64,000 nt of DNA from Streptomyces capitiformicae (GCF_002214185.1 NZ_CP022161.1:8625486-8689485); one strand, 5' to 3'. Numbered from the stretch's first letter, positions 1 through 8,538 are shown. The notes: generated by a model not told the origin, from the sequence alone. Translations and numbers: made by a program.

Positions 1-1
1 C

Positions 2-202
2 ACCCCCACCACCCCCACCACGACGACCACGACGACCACGACCACCCCGCCCCCCGACCCGCAGTTCGACCCCCGATCCCTCACCGACTTCCAGCTCGAC
101 GAACTGACACACAAGCTCATCGGCCGCGTCACCCGCCTCGTCCGCACCGAACTACGTCTCGACCGCGAACGAATCGGCAAACTCCGCGACCCCCGCCACT
201 GA
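2..202 (+). CDS. C-terminal end of an eCIS-cluster protein (5' end outside window)
   Basis: The reading frame open from the window edge ends with TGA at 200-202, 60 bp before the tube gene. The visible 66 residues are a Thr/Pro-rich tract (about 18 residues encoded by repeated ACC/ACG/CCC codons) followed by a charged helical tail containing LDELTHKLIGR and ELRLDRERIGKL. I do not recognise the family. Its place directly before the tube and LysM genes suggests an eCIS structural or assembly protein whose disordered Thr/Pro linker carries a short helical C-terminus. The frame is inferred from codon use and position; function is not assigned. Confidence 0.6.
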   Translation, partial: TPTTPTTTTTTTTTTPPPDPQFDPRSLTDFQLDELTHKLIGRVTRLVRTELRLDRERIGKLRDPRH

Positions 203-262
203 CACCCGGTCCCAGCAGGGGACCACCCCGCACCACCCCCGTCCGCAGAAAGGCCCTCCCCG

Positions 263-688
263 ATGCCCCGCGATCTCGACCCGGGCTCCACCATCTTCTT
301 CACGCTGACGATCGACGGCGAGAGCCTCGGTTACTTCAACGGGTGTGAAGGGCTGTCGTCGACGGTGGAGATCGAGCACCGCCAGGAGGGCGGGAACAAC
401 GGGTTCGTCTGGCAGCTCCCGTCGCGTGTGACGTTCTCGAACATCCGGCTGACGAGGCCGCTGACGCCGGACACGGCGAAGGTCGCGGCGTGGATCTCCT
501 CCGTGGCGACGGGCGTGAAGCGGCCGACGGCCCAGATCGCGGCGCTTCGCGCGGACGGCTCGGAGGTGGCGCACTGGGGGCTGATCGACGTGCTGCCGGT
601 GAGCTGGCAGGGGCCGTCCCTGGACCCGGAGAACCCGGGCGTGGCGACGGAGGTCCTGGAGATCACGCACCACGGGTTCACGGACTGA
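263..688 (+). CDS. eCIS inner tube protein (gp19/Hcp-like, Cis1/Afp1-5 family)
   Basis: 141 aa, the usual size of T4 gp19-like tail tube subunits (140-170 aa). The N-terminus (DPGSTIFFTLTIDGESLGYF) and the GCEGLSSTVEI segment match tube proteins of eCIS, whose subunits stack as hexameric rings inside the contractile sheath. eCIS loci typically have two or three tube paralogues, the later one sitting just before the LysM gene, as here; this is probably the second copy (Afp5 / Cis1b type) while the major tube and sheath lie upstream of the window. ATG start follows an AGAAAGG-type ribosome site. The protein is cytoplasmic with no signal peptide. Next gene starts 16 bp downstream, so this is an operon. 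Confidence 0.9.
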   Translation: MPRDLDPGSTIFFTLTIDGESLGYFNGCEGLSSTVEIEHRQEGGNNGFVWQLPSRVTFSNIRLTRPLTPDTAKVAAWISSVATGVKRPTAQIAALRADGSEVAHWGLIDVLPVSWQGPSLDPENPGVATEVLEITHHGFTD

Positions 689-704
689 GGAGCGGGGACA
701 GGAC

Positions 705-1430
705 ATGGCGAAGGGAAGCAGGGGCGGCGCGGGCAAGAGTCTCGTGCGGGCCACGCTGGCCATTCACGAGCCGCCGGTCGGGACGAGCACGACGCCGGGC
801 GGGCTGATGAAGACGTTCAACTTCGAGTTCAATCCGAGCCAGTTGACGCTGAGCCGGCGCGCCCAGTGGAAGACCACGACCAGCGCGGCCGTACGCGACG
901 GCGCGCTGCCGGAGTTCATGGGGCCCGAGCCGCGGGAGATGAACGTCGAGATCTTCCTCGACTCCTCCGACAAGCCGAGCGGCACCACGGTGCTGAAGAA
1001 GGTGGAGTCCCTGTTGTCGTGCTGTGAGGTGACGGCCAAGAGCCTCGCCGCGAAGCAGCCGTCGCCGCCCTGGGTGGTGTTCCAGTGGGGGTCGTTCTCG
1101 ACGGCCCGTTTCACGGCGTACGTCAGCTCCGTGGACGTCACGTACTCGCTGTTCGGGACGACGGGTGTGCCGATCCGGGCCACCTGTCGGATGACGCTGC
1201 ACGAGATCCCGAGCACGACCAAGGGGCAGAACCCGACGTCGGGCGCGCTCACGGCGCGGAGTGTGCACCGGGTCGTCGCGGGCGACTCGCTGCAGTCGCT
1301 GGCGTGGCGGGAGTACGGGAACGCGGCCGCGTGGCGGGCGATCGCGGAGGCCAACGGCATCGACGACCCCACGCGGCTGCCCACCGGCATCGAACTCGTC
1401 CTCCCGGCGGCCGAGGAGGTGGGCCACTGA
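705..1430 (+). CDS. eCIS tube-cap/baseplate protein with C-terminal LysM domain (Afp7-like)
   Basis: 241 aa. Residues about 1-180 form the CIS tube-initiator domain (FNFEFNPSQLTLSRRAQW near residue 37, typical of Afp7/PVC7), which joins the spike to the tube. Residues about 188-235 are a LysM fold starting HRVVAGDSLQSLAW and ending LPTGIELVLP. In phage and eCIS baseplates (gp53/Afp7) this LysM serves protein-protein packing in the inner baseplate rather than necessarily peptidoglycan binding. The stop codon overlaps the start of the spike gene (TGATG at 1428-1432), indicating translational coupling. Confidence 0.88.
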   Translation: MAKGSRGGAGKSLVRATLAIHEPPVGTSTTPGGLMKTFNFEFNPSQLTLSRRAQWKTTTSAAVRDGALPEFMGPEPREMNVEIFLDSSDKPSGTTVLKKVESLLSCCEVTAKSLAAKQPSPPWVVFQWGSFSTARFTAYVSSVDVTYSLFGTTGVPIRATCRMTLHEIPSTTKGQNPTSGALTARSVHRVVAGDSLQSLAWREYGNAAAWRAIAEANGIDDPTRLPTGIELVLPAAEEVGH

Positions 1431-3331
1431 TGGTGAAGCCGTCCTTCTCCAACGTCATCCATGTCACCCTCGACGGCGCGAAACTGCCGACCGAGTACGC
1501 CGATCTGCTGGTCGGCGGCTGGGTCGATCTCGGGGCCGGGGTGCCGGGCGCGTTCCGGCTCACCTTCCGGGACCCGCACGGGCTGCTGCTCGGCAAACTG
1601 AACGTCAGGTTCGGCACCAAGGTCGTCATCGCCCCCGTCGCCGACGGGCAGGGCGTCGGCTCCCCGCTGCTCACCGGCGAGGTCACCGGCATGGAGACCG
1701 ACTACGACGGCACCGGCACCTTCACCGTCGTGCGGGGCTACGACCCGGGGCACCGGCTGATGCGGGTGCGCAGGGTGGCGGCGTACCGCAATCAGACGGC
1801 CGCCGACATCGCCCGCAAGCTGGCCTCGATGAACGGCATCCCGGTCGGACAGGTGCAGTCCACCAAGACGGTCTACGACTTCATCTCCCAGTCCAATGTG
1901 ACGGACTGGGACTTCCTGGCGCGGCTCGCCGACGAGAACGAGATGGTGATGTCGCTGGACGCCGAGGGGAAGTTCCAGTTCGTCAAGCCGAAGCCGGCGT
2001 CCGGCGCGCCCCCGACGAGCACCCCCGGCGAGAAGAGCCCCTTCGTGCTCCAGGCCGGTGTCGACATTCTGCGCTGCCGGGCCGCCGTCACCGCCGCCGA
2101 CCAGGTGGGCAAGGTCGAGGCGCGCGGCTGGAACGTCACGACGAAGAAGAAGCTCACCGCGACGACCCCGGCGAACGCCAACCCCGGTATCTCCATCGGG
2201 ACCACCCCGCAGAAGGCGGCGGGCGCGTTCAAGGCCGCCAAGCTGGTCGAGACGGACACCCCGTACGACCTCCAGAGCGAGGTCACACACGCCGCCGGCT
2301 CCCTCGCCGACGACATCACCTCCGCCTTCGCCGAGCTGGAGGTGACGGTGCGCGGTAATCCCAAGCTGCGCCCCGGTGTGCCGGTGACGCTCACCGAGGT
2401 GGGCGCCCCGTTCGAGGGCAAGTACACCTGCACCTCCGTACGGCACGTCTTCGGCGACGGCAGCCACTACGAGACCTGGGTGAACGTCACCGGCCGGCAG
2501 TGGCGCTCCCTGTTCGGGCTGACGTCGGGTGGCGGTACGGCGGCCCCCCGGCTGCCCAGTGTGGCCAACGCCCTCGTCACCGACGTACAGGATCCGCTGA
2601 AGCAGGGCCGGGTGAAGCTCCAGTTCCCGTGGCTGGACGACACGTACGTCAGCGACTGGACCCGGACGGTGCAGATGGGAGGCAAGGGCGGCGGCGGCAT
2701 CTTCCCGCTGGACGTCGGCGACGAGGTGCTCGTCGCCTTCGACCGGGGCGCCCTCGACCATCCGTTCGTCATCGGCGGCCTCTACAACGGCGTCGACAAG
2801 CCGACCGTCGTGAAGGACGTGTGGCTGCACGACCCGGTCAAGAAGAAGGCGATCCGGCACACCCTGTCCGACCGGGAGGGCAACCGCGTCGACCTGCTCA
2901 GCCAGCAGACCGGACTGCGCAAACAGGGCGTACGGCTCGCCACCGGCAACGACAGGCTGATCATCAACCTGGACCGTACGAAGACCGAGATCACCATCGA
3001 CAGCAAGGGCGCCGTCAGTATCACCGGCGGCACCTCGGTGTCCGTACAGGCCGGTACGGATCTGACGCTGAGCGCGCGGCGGGCCGTGACCATCAGGAGC
3101 GGCGGCCCGCTCAACCTCCAGGGGCAGGGGCTGGTCAGCCTCAGATCGCTCGCCGGCGTCGTCAACGTGAGCGCGATGGGCGCGCTCAACCTCAGCGCGT
3201 CGGGCGCGGCCACGCTCAACGCGGCCGGGACCGTGCAGATCAACGCCGTGGGCAATCTGGGCCTCAAGGCCGTCAAGGTCGACATCTTCGGCGGGTTCTT
3301 CGTCAACACGGTCAAGTATCCGTTCGGGTGA
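1430..3331 (+). CDS. eCIS central spike, VgrG/gp27-gp5-like (Afp8 family)
   Basis: 633 aa starting at the ATG that overlaps the previous stop; the upstream in-frame extension is only a shadow of the LysM gene. Residues about 1-370 resemble the phage late-control D/gp27 fold (FRDPHGLLLG, DWDFLARLADENEM). Residues about 385-465 are the gp5/gpV OB-fold (VQDPLKQGRVKLQFPWLDD, GDEVLVAFDRGALDHPFVIG). Residues about 520-633 are a repetitive beta-helix with repeated LSA/LNL/VSI motifs. It forms the trimeric needle at the tube tip. The Gly-rich end IFGGFFVNTVKYPFG is the puncturing tip in the absence of a fused effector. No PAAR cap gene follows immediately. Confidence 0.9.
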   Translation: MVKPSFSNVIHVTLDGAKLPTEYADLLVGGWVDLGAGVPGAFRLTFRDPHGLLLGKLNVRFGTKVVIAPVADGQGVGSPLLTGEVTGMETDYDGTGTFTVVRGYDPGHRLMRVRRVAAYRNQTAADIARKLASMNGIPVGQVQSTKTVYDFISQSNVTDWDFLARLADENEMVMSLDAEGKFQFVKPKPASGAPPTSTPGEKSPFVLQAGVDILRCRAAVTAADQVGKVEARGWNVTTKKKLTATTPANANPGISIGTTPQKAAGAFKAAKLVETDTPYDLQSEVTHAAGSLADDITSAFAELEVTVRGNPKLRPGVPVTLTEVGAPFEGKYTCTSVRHVFGDGSHYETWVNVTGRQWRSLFGLTSGGGTAAPRLPSVANALVTDVQDPLKQGRVKLQFPWLDDTYVSDWTRTVQMGGKGGGGIFPLDVGDEVLVAFDRGALDHPFVIGGLYNGVDKPTVVKDVWLHDPVKKKAIRHTLSDREGNRVDLLSQQTGLRKQGVRLATGNDRLIINLDRTKTEITIDSKGAVSITGGTSVSVQAGTDLTLSARRAVTIRSGGPLNLQGQGLVSLRSLAGVVNVSAMGALNLSASGAATLNAAGTVQINAVGNLGLKAVKVDIFGGFFVNTVKYPFG

Positions 3332-3398
3332 CGGCCGAGAGCCCACCAGCTACTGCCCATCAGCTACTCACGTACTTCAGGAAGGAGGGCGGCCCACG

Positions 3399-3842
3399 AT
3401 GGCCGAGCAGTTCGTCGGGTCCGGTTGGGCGTTCCCGCTGCGGATCGGGCCGACCGGGGGCATCGCCCTGGTCAGTGGAGAGCGCGAGATCGAGGAGGCG
3501 ATCCGGCTGATCCTGGCCACCGCGCCGGGCGAGCGGCCGATGCGCCCCGAGTTCGGCTGCGCCATCCACGATCTGGTGTTCGCGCCGGTCAACGAGGCCA
3601 CCGCGGGCCGTATCCAGCACGAGGTGTACACGAGCCTCGACCGCTGGGAACCGCGGATCGAGGTGAGCGACGTCGAGGTGACCGCGGGCGCCGATCAGGG
3701 CGTCCTCTTCATCGACGTCCGCTACGCGATCCGCGGCACCAACAACCCGCGCAGCCTGGTCTTCCCGTTCTACGTCATCCCGTCCCACGACGATCCGGAC
3801 TCCCCGGACTCCACGGGTACGGCTTCCGAAAGCGACCGCTGA
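3399..3842 (+). CDS. eCIS baseplate wedge protein, GPW/gp25 family (Afp9-like)
   Basis: 147 aa, typical for gp25-like proteins. The region GWAFPLRIGPTGGIALVSGE, then EIEEAIRLILATAPGERPMR and PEFGC, is the classical gp25 signature; gp25 connects the sheath to the baseplate hub and starts sheath polymerisation. ATG at 3399 is preceded by a strong AGGAAGGAGG site at 3379-3388. TGA overlaps the ATG of the gpJ-like gene (3840-3844). The 68 bp between the spike gene and this one is the only noticeable gap in this part of the operon. Confidence 0.9.
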   Translation: MAEQFVGSGWAFPLRIGPTGGIALVSGEREIEEAIRLILATAPGERPMRPEFGCAIHDLVFAPVNEATAGRIQHEVYTSLDRWEPRIEVSDVEVTAGADQGVLFIDVRYAIRGTNNPRSLVFPFYVIPSHDDPDSPDSTGTASESDR

Positions 3843-5800
3843 TGGCCCTGCCCTCCCCGAACCTCGACGACCGCCGCTTCCAGCAGTTCGTCGACGACGC
3901 CAAGCGCTACATCCAGCAGCGCGCCCCGGAGTGGACCGACCACAACGTCTCCGACCCGGGCGTCACGCTCGTCGAGACGGTCGCGCACATGGCGGACCAG
4001 ATCGTCTACCGCCTCAACCGGGTCCCCGAGAAGAACCACCTGGCCTTCCTGGACCTGGTCGGCATCACCCTGTTCCCGCCCTCGGCCGCGCGCACGGACG
4101 TCACGTTCTGGCTCTCCGCGCCGCAGGAGGAGCCGATCCTGCTCCCCGTCGGCACGGAGGTCGCGACCGTGCGCACGGAGAGCGAGGAGGCGGTCGTCTT
4201 CGCCACGGAGCGCGAACTGACCGTCGTCCCCTGCGAGTTGCGGAACCTGGTGGTGCAGCTCAGCGGTGAGCCGGTCAGCGACCGGACCACCGACCTCGCC
4301 GAGGGCAAGGACCTGATGTGCTTCGCGGAGGCCCCGCGGCCCGGCGACTGCATGCTGTTCGGTCTGAGCGTGGCCGTACCGCACTGCGCGGTCGCGCTGG
4401 AGCTGGACAGCCGGGTCGACGGCGTCGGCGTGGACCCGCGGCAGCCGCCGCTGGTCTGGGAGGCGTGGACCGAGGACGGCTGGACCACGTGCGAGGTCGA
4501 CCGCGACGGCACCGGTGGCCTCAACCGCCCCGGCGAGGTGATCCTGCACGTCCCCGGCGGCCACACCCTCTCCCGCACCGGCGGCCAGGAGGCCGGCTGG
4601 CTCCGCTGCCGGGTCACCGAACCCCTCGCCGGCCAGCCCTTCTACACCACCTCGCCGACCGTCCGCGCCGCCGAGGCCTTCACCATCGGCGGCACCACCG
4701 GTGTCGTACACGCCGAGACCGTGTACGACGAGGCGCTCGGCGAGTCCACGGGCCTGCCCGGTCAGCGCCTGCGTCTGGCCCACTTCCCGGTCGTGGGCGA
4801 CACCCCTCCCGTGCTGCTCCAGACCGCCGAGCACGACGGCTGGGCCGACTGGGAGGTCGTGCCCAATTTCGCCGCGTCCGCCCCGTACGACCGGCACATC
4901 ACCCTCGACGCCGCCACCGGCGAGATCGCCTTCGGCCCGGCGGTACGGGAACCGGACGGCACCCTGCGCCAGTACGGGGCCGTAGCCCCGAAGGGCGCCG
5001 TCATCCGCGCCCGCCGCTACCGCACCGGCGGCGGCCGGGCCGGCAACGTGGCCCGGGGCGCCGTACAGGTCCTGCGCACATCCGTCCCGTACGTCTCCGA
5101 GGTCGTCAACCGCGAGGCCGCGCGCGGCGGCGTCGACGCCGAGACCGTGGAGGAGGCGAAGGTCCGGGCACCCATCACCCTGCGGGCCCAGGAGCGTGCG
5201 GTGACCCTGCGCGACTACGAGGAACTCGCCCGCCGCGCCGCCCCCGAGACGGCCCGCATCACCTGCCTGGAGGGCGACGAGGGCGAGCACGGGGCGTACG
5301 CGGTGCGGGTGTTGGTGGTCCCCCAGGCCGTACCCGACCCCGGCGGCCGCCTCCGCTTCGAGCAACTGGTGCCCGGCGACGCCCTGCTGCACCGCATTAC
5401 CCGCCACCTCGACGAACGCCGCCTGATCGGCACCCGGCTGGCCGTCGGCCCGCCCTTCTACCAGGGCGTCACCGTCGTCGCCACCCTGCACGCCTTCCGC
5501 GGCGTCGACACCGACCGGGTCCGCCGCCAGGCCCACGACGCCCTCTACCGCCACCTCGACCCGCTGACGGGCGGCGCCGACGGCCGAGGCTGGCCCTTCG
5601 GCCGCCCTGTCCAGTCCGGTGAGGTCTTCGCCGTCCTCCAACGCGTCCCCGGCGTGGAGTTGGTGGACGAGGTCCAACTCCACCCGGCGGACCCCCTGAC
5701 GGGCAAACGGGGCGAGGCGACCAACCGCATCGACCTCGCCCCTCCGTCCCTGGTCTTCTCCTTCGACCACAGGGTGCGAGTGATCGGGGACAAACAGTGA
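3842..5800 (+). CDS. eCIS baseplate wedge protein, gpJ/gp6-like (Afp11 family)
   Basis: 652 aa, start at ATG 3842 overlapping the gp25 stop. The N-terminus (PNLDDRRFQQFVDDAKRYI ... VSDPGVTLVETVAHMADQIV) is typical of the putative baseplate J proteins of eCIS, followed by beta-rich middle domains (about 100-420) and the conserved baseplate-J region at about 430-620 (GGRAGNVARGAVQVL, TLRAQERAVTLRDYEELARR). It builds the outer wedges that open on contraction. eCIS loci of the Afp type often have a PAAR gene between gp25 and gpJ; here the two overlap, so no PAAR gene is present at that position. Confidence 0.88.
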   Translation: MALPSPNLDDRRFQQFVDDAKRYIQQRAPEWTDHNVSDPGVTLVETVAHMADQIVYRLNRVPEKNHLAFLDLVGITLFPPSAARTDVTFWLSAPQEEPILLPVGTEVATVRTESEEAVVFATERELTVVPCELRNLVVQLSGEPVSDRTTDLAEGKDLMCFAEAPRPGDCMLFGLSVAVPHCAVALELDSRVDGVGVDPRQPPLVWEAWTEDGWTTCEVDRDGTGGLNRPGEVILHVPGGHTLSRTGGQEAGWLRCRVTEPLAGQPFYTTSPTVRAAEAFTIGGTTGVVHAETVYDEALGESTGLPGQRLRLAHFPVVGDTPPVLLQTAEHDGWADWEVVPNFAASAPYDRHITLDAATGEIAFGPAVREPDGTLRQYGAVAPKGAVIRARRYRTGGGRAGNVARGAVQVLRTSVPYVSEVVNREAARGGVDAETVEEAKVRAPITLRAQERAVTLRDYEELARRAAPETARITCLEGDEGEHGAYAVRVLVVPQAVPDPGGRLRFEQLVPGDALLHRITRHLDERRLIGTRLAVGPPFYQGVTVVATLHAFRGVDTDRVRRQAHDALYRHLDPLTGGADGRGWPFGRPVQSGEVFAVLQRVPGVELVDEVQLHPADPLTGKRGEATNRIDLAPPSLVFSFDHRVRVIGDKQ

Positions 5801-5824
5801 GGCCCGCTGTTCCCGCTGTTCCCG

Positions 5825-5870
5825 CTGTGGGCAATCGTTCCGCAGGGCGGAACGGGTGGGCACAGCCTGC
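5825..5870. repeat. Dispersed Streptomyces palindromic element, copy A
   Basis: Core GGGCAATCG then an 8-bp perfect hairpin (CGTTCCGC, loop AGG, GCGGAACG at 5836-5854) then GGGTGGGCACAGC. The same arrangement (GGGCA-R-TCG, hairpin, GGGTGGGC-R-CAGC) occurs at 22035-22088 inside an ABC transporter gene and, rearranged, at 42151-42280. Here it sits between the gpJ-like and gpI-like genes and lengthens the gap between them to 136 bp. Confidence 0.7.
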
Positions 5871-5936
5871 AGCGCCGGGCGCCTGTGAAGCACCGGCCTC
5901 CCAAGGCCACCGGCCAGACATGCCGCGAGGCCGTCG

Positions 5937-6494
5937 ATGAGAGGCTCCATAGACGGCCTCGGCTCCTCCGCCCCCATAGGCCACATGCTCCCCGCCGTAT
6001 TCGCCGACGACGACCTCGCCCAACGCTTCGTCGGAGGCCTGGACGACATACTCGCGCCCATCCTCTCCGTCCTCGACTGCCTGGACTCCTACTTCACCCC
6101 GTCCCTCGCCCCCGTCGACTTCACCCAGTGGCTCGCCGGCTGGGTCGGCGCCGAAACCGACGGCACGGAACCGGAGGCCCGCCTGCGCGCCGCCGTCGCC
6201 GCCGCAGCGCACCTGCACCGTGTACGGGGCACCCGGCGCGGCCTGTCCGAGGCCGTACGCCTGGTGTTCGGCGTGACCCCGGAGATCACCGAGAGCGGCG
6301 CCGCCTCCTGGGACGCCCGCCCTCTCGGCCCGGTCCCCGGCGAACACCGCCCCCGCCTCCACGTCGCCCTGCGCCTGCCCGACCCCACCCCCGCGGACGA
6401 ACACCGCCTGGACACCCTCGTGGCCGCCGCCCGCCCCGCCCACATGCCCTACACGGTCCAGGTGACCGCCGCCGAAAGGATCCCCGAGCAATGA
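5937..6494 (+). CDS. eCIS phage tail protein I-like wedge component (Afp12-like)
   Basis: 185 aa. The pattern LPAVFADDDLAQRFVGGLDDILAP followed by LDCLDSYFTP and DFTQWLAGWVGAE is diagnostic for the gpI/TIGR02242-type tail proteins that partner gpJ in baseplate wedges. ARLRAAVAAAAHLHRVRGTRRGLSEAVRLVFGV is the conserved helical middle. The ATG at 5937 has only a weak upstream purine stretch, and a palindromic repeat separates it from the gpJ gene. The stop overlaps the start of the zinc-ribbon gene (ATGA at 6491-6494), so expression of the next gene is coupled to baseplate synthesis. Confidence 0.85.
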   Translation: MRGSIDGLGSSAPIGHMLPAVFADDDLAQRFVGGLDDILAPILSVLDCLDSYFTPSLAPVDFTQWLAGWVGAETDGTEPEARLRAAVAAAAHLHRVRGTRRGLSEAVRLVFGVTPEITESGAASWDARPLGPVPGEHRPRLHVALRLPDPTPADEHRLDTLVAAARPAHMPYTVQVTAAERIPEQ

Positions 6495-7708
6495 CCAGCC
6501 AGACCCCCGAAACCGGCCGGGCCGAGAGCTGCGCCGAATGCGGAACCCGCGGGGAGCCCGGCCAGTCCTTCTGCGACGCCTGCGGCGCGGTACTCGGCTG
6601 GTCCGGAACCCCCGTCGCCGACCCCTCCGCCCCAGAGCCCGCCACAGCAGCCCGCCCGGACACGGATACGGATACGGACACGGCACCCACAACAGCACCC
6701 GCGACCACAGCCGCGGCCCCCACCGCCGCCGCACCCCCGTCCCCCCACCACGAGACCGAGGACGAGGCCCCCACCAACCCCCTGCCGGCAGCCGCCCCCA
6801 CCCCCGTCCCGGACCCCGCCGACCGGGCCAGGTCCCTCCTCGTCCCCGTCGCCGACCCCGAACCCCGCACCGCCCCGGAGCCGGCCGTCGCGCCCGTGCT
6901 GCCGGGCCGCCCCGAGGTGCAGCGGCCCCAAGTCCGTACCCCTGGCCCGGAGTTCGGCACGGAGGGCGGCGTGCCCTGCCCATGGTGTGGCACACCCACC
7001 CGGCCGGACCGGCACTTCTGCGCGCGTTGCGCCATGCCGATGGCCGGCCGCGCGGAGGCACCGGGACGGCTGCCGTGGTGGCGCCGGATGCTGAACGGCC
7101 GCAACACGGAGACCCCGTGGGCGGGCGATCGCCCCCGCCTGCGCCGCGGCTTCGGCCGGATCCTGAACTGGGTGGTCGGCGCCCTCGTGATCGCCCTGAT
7201 CGTCACCCTCGCCTTCTACGCCGACGACGGCTACCAGGCGACCCGCGACCACTTCGCCAAGCGCGCCCCGGTCGCCCCGGACACCTTCAAGGCGTCCCGC
7301 TCGTACCCCGCCCACGACGCGAAGCTCGCCTTCGACAAGCGCAGCAACACGTGGTGGGGCCCGGGCGTCACGCAGTCCGGCGAAGGCGAGTGGCTGGAGG
7401 CCCGGTTCGACCAGCCGACAAGGCTGCTGGACGTGATCATCACGCCCGGCGTCTCGACCAAGGTGGACCAACTCACCGAGTCGGCCCTCCCGCACCGCAT
7501 CGAGGCGAGGATCACCGCCGCCGACGGCTCCACCTCCACCAAGATCATCACCCTCGACCAGGGCGCCGGCGGTCAGCGCCGCAAGTTCCGCGTCGGCGAC
7601 GTCACCGCCGTCCGCTTCATCCTCCGCTCCGCATACGGCGCCGACGCCAAGAAGCAGGTGGCCATCGCCGAAATCGAGTTCTTCGGCCGCTCGAACAGCA
7701 ACACCTAG
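6491..7708 (+). CDS. Zinc-ribbon, single-pass membrane protein with C-terminal discoidin-like (NADase-type glycan-binding) domain; candidate eCIS membrane anchor
   Basis: 405 aa. N-terminal zinc ribbon (CAEC at 14-17 with CDAC about 15 residues later), a long Pro/Ala/Thr linker with a (DT)n tract, a second ribbon near residue 162 (CPWC...CARC), one membrane helix at about 225-246 (ILNWVVGALVIALIVTLAFY), and an external beta-sandwich at about 275-405 (GPGVTQSGEGEWLEARFD ... VAIAEIEFFGR). The predicted topology is cytoplasmic ribbons and an extracytoplasmic binding domain. It is translationally coupled to the last baseplate gene. From memory, a membrane protein (CisA) encoded with the S. coelicolor CIS is needed for membrane recruitment and firing; this gene has the matching architecture, but identity is inferred. 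Confidence 0.78.
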   Translation: MTSQTPETGRAESCAECGTRGEPGQSFCDACGAVLGWSGTPVADPSAPEPATAARPDTDTDTDTAPTTAPATTAAAPTAAAPPSPHHETEDEAPTNPLPAAAPTPVPDPADRARSLLVPVADPEPRTAPEPAVAPVLPGRPEVQRPQVRTPGPEFGTEGGVPCPWCGTPTRPDRHFCARCAMPMAGRAEAPGRLPWWRRMLNGRNTETPWAGDRPRLRRGFGRILNWVVGALVIALIVTLAFYADDGYQATRDHFAKRAPVAPDTFKASRSYPAHDAKLAFDKRSNTWWGPGVTQSGEGEWLEARFDQPTRLLDVIITPGVSTKVDQLTESALPHRIEARITAADGSTSTKIITLDQGAGGQRRKFRVGDVTAVRFILRSAYGADAKKQVAIAEIEFFGRSNSNT

Positions 7709-7983
7709 AACCGGCCTGCGGCATCCGCCCGTCCCTCCTCATGACGAGTCCAACTCCCTTCCAGGGTGGGCATTGGGAACGTGCGAGGGACGGGTGGGAC
7801 TGTGGCAGGAAGGCCGGACGGCACCGCTGTCGTGGCAGCGGCCCGCGCGGGCCACCCCCCTCTCCGTGGCGGACGCGAAGTACACATACGTCACCCCCAC
7901 CGCCCGCCCACGTGGTCCGCCGATCCGGCGTCACCATCACCGCCCCCGCCCTCCGTCTGCCCCCCCACGCTCCCGGAGACCTC

Positions 7984-8538
7984 ATGCTGCGCGGCATAGA
8001 CGTCAGCTCCTACCAGTCCTCCTCCTACGACACCACCGGCCTCTCCTTCGTCTTCATCAAGGCCACGGAGGGCCGCACCTACACCAACCCCAAACTCACC
8101 GCCCAGACCAAGACCGCCCGCGACGTCGGCCTGGTCGTCGGCTTCTACCACTTCCTGTGGCCCGGGAACCTGACCGCCCAGGCCGAGCACTTCGTCGCCA
8201 AGGCCCCGGAGAAGGCGGGCGACATCCTCGCCGTCGACTGGGAGACGACCGGCGAGGGCACCCACGCCACCAACGCCGAGAAAGACCGCTTCATCCGCAA
8301 GGTCAAGGAATTGCGCCCGAAGCACCGGGTGATCCTCTACTGCAACCGCAACTACTGGCTGACCATCGACTCCACGTCCTACGCGGGAGACGGCCTGTGG
8401 ATAGCCGACTACGTCACCGCCGGCAAGCCCCGCATCAAGGCCAGGTGGCGCTTCCACCAGTACACGGACAACCCGATCGACAAGAACGCGGCGGACTTCA
8501 CCAGCAAGGCCGCGCTCAAGTCGTGGGCCGGGTCCTGA
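7984..8538 (+). CDS. GH25-type muramidase without signal peptide
   Basis: 184 aa, one catalytic domain. MLRGIDVSSYQ gives the first acidic residue (D6) of GH25 (Cellosyl/Lyc) enzymes, and ILAVDWETTGEG near residue 85 gives the catalytic DxE pair; IADYVTAGKPRIKARWRFHQYTD is the typical C-terminal strand region. These enzymes cleave the beta-1,4 bond between MurNAc and GlcNAc. Start ATG 7984 has GGAG 5 bp upstream. Unlike secreted streptomycete GH25 enzymes, it has no signal peptide and no cell-wall-binding domain. It lies 275 bp after the eCIS membrane gene on the same strand, so it could be CIS cargo or a lysis factor, or simply an independent gene. Confidence 0.8.
   Translation: MLRGIDVSSYQSSSYDTTGLSFVFIKATEGRTYTNPKLTAQTKTARDVGLVVGFYHFLWPGNLTAQAEHFVAKAPEKAGDILAVDWETTGEGTHATNAEKDRFIRKVKELRPKHRVILYCNRNYWLTIDSTSYAGDGLWIADYVTAGKPRIKARWRFHQYTDNPIDKNAADFTSKAALKSWAGS

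Noticed and set aside
1..50. Repeated ACC/ACG pattern that could suggest a short CRISPR-like or simple repeat
   Set aside because: It is a Thr/Pro-coding tract in the open frame that ends at 202, with no spacers.
1430..3331. Type VI secretion VgrG
   Set aside because: Neighbouring LysM-tube, gp25, gpJ and gpI genes and absence of TssJLM membrane genes place it in an eCIS.
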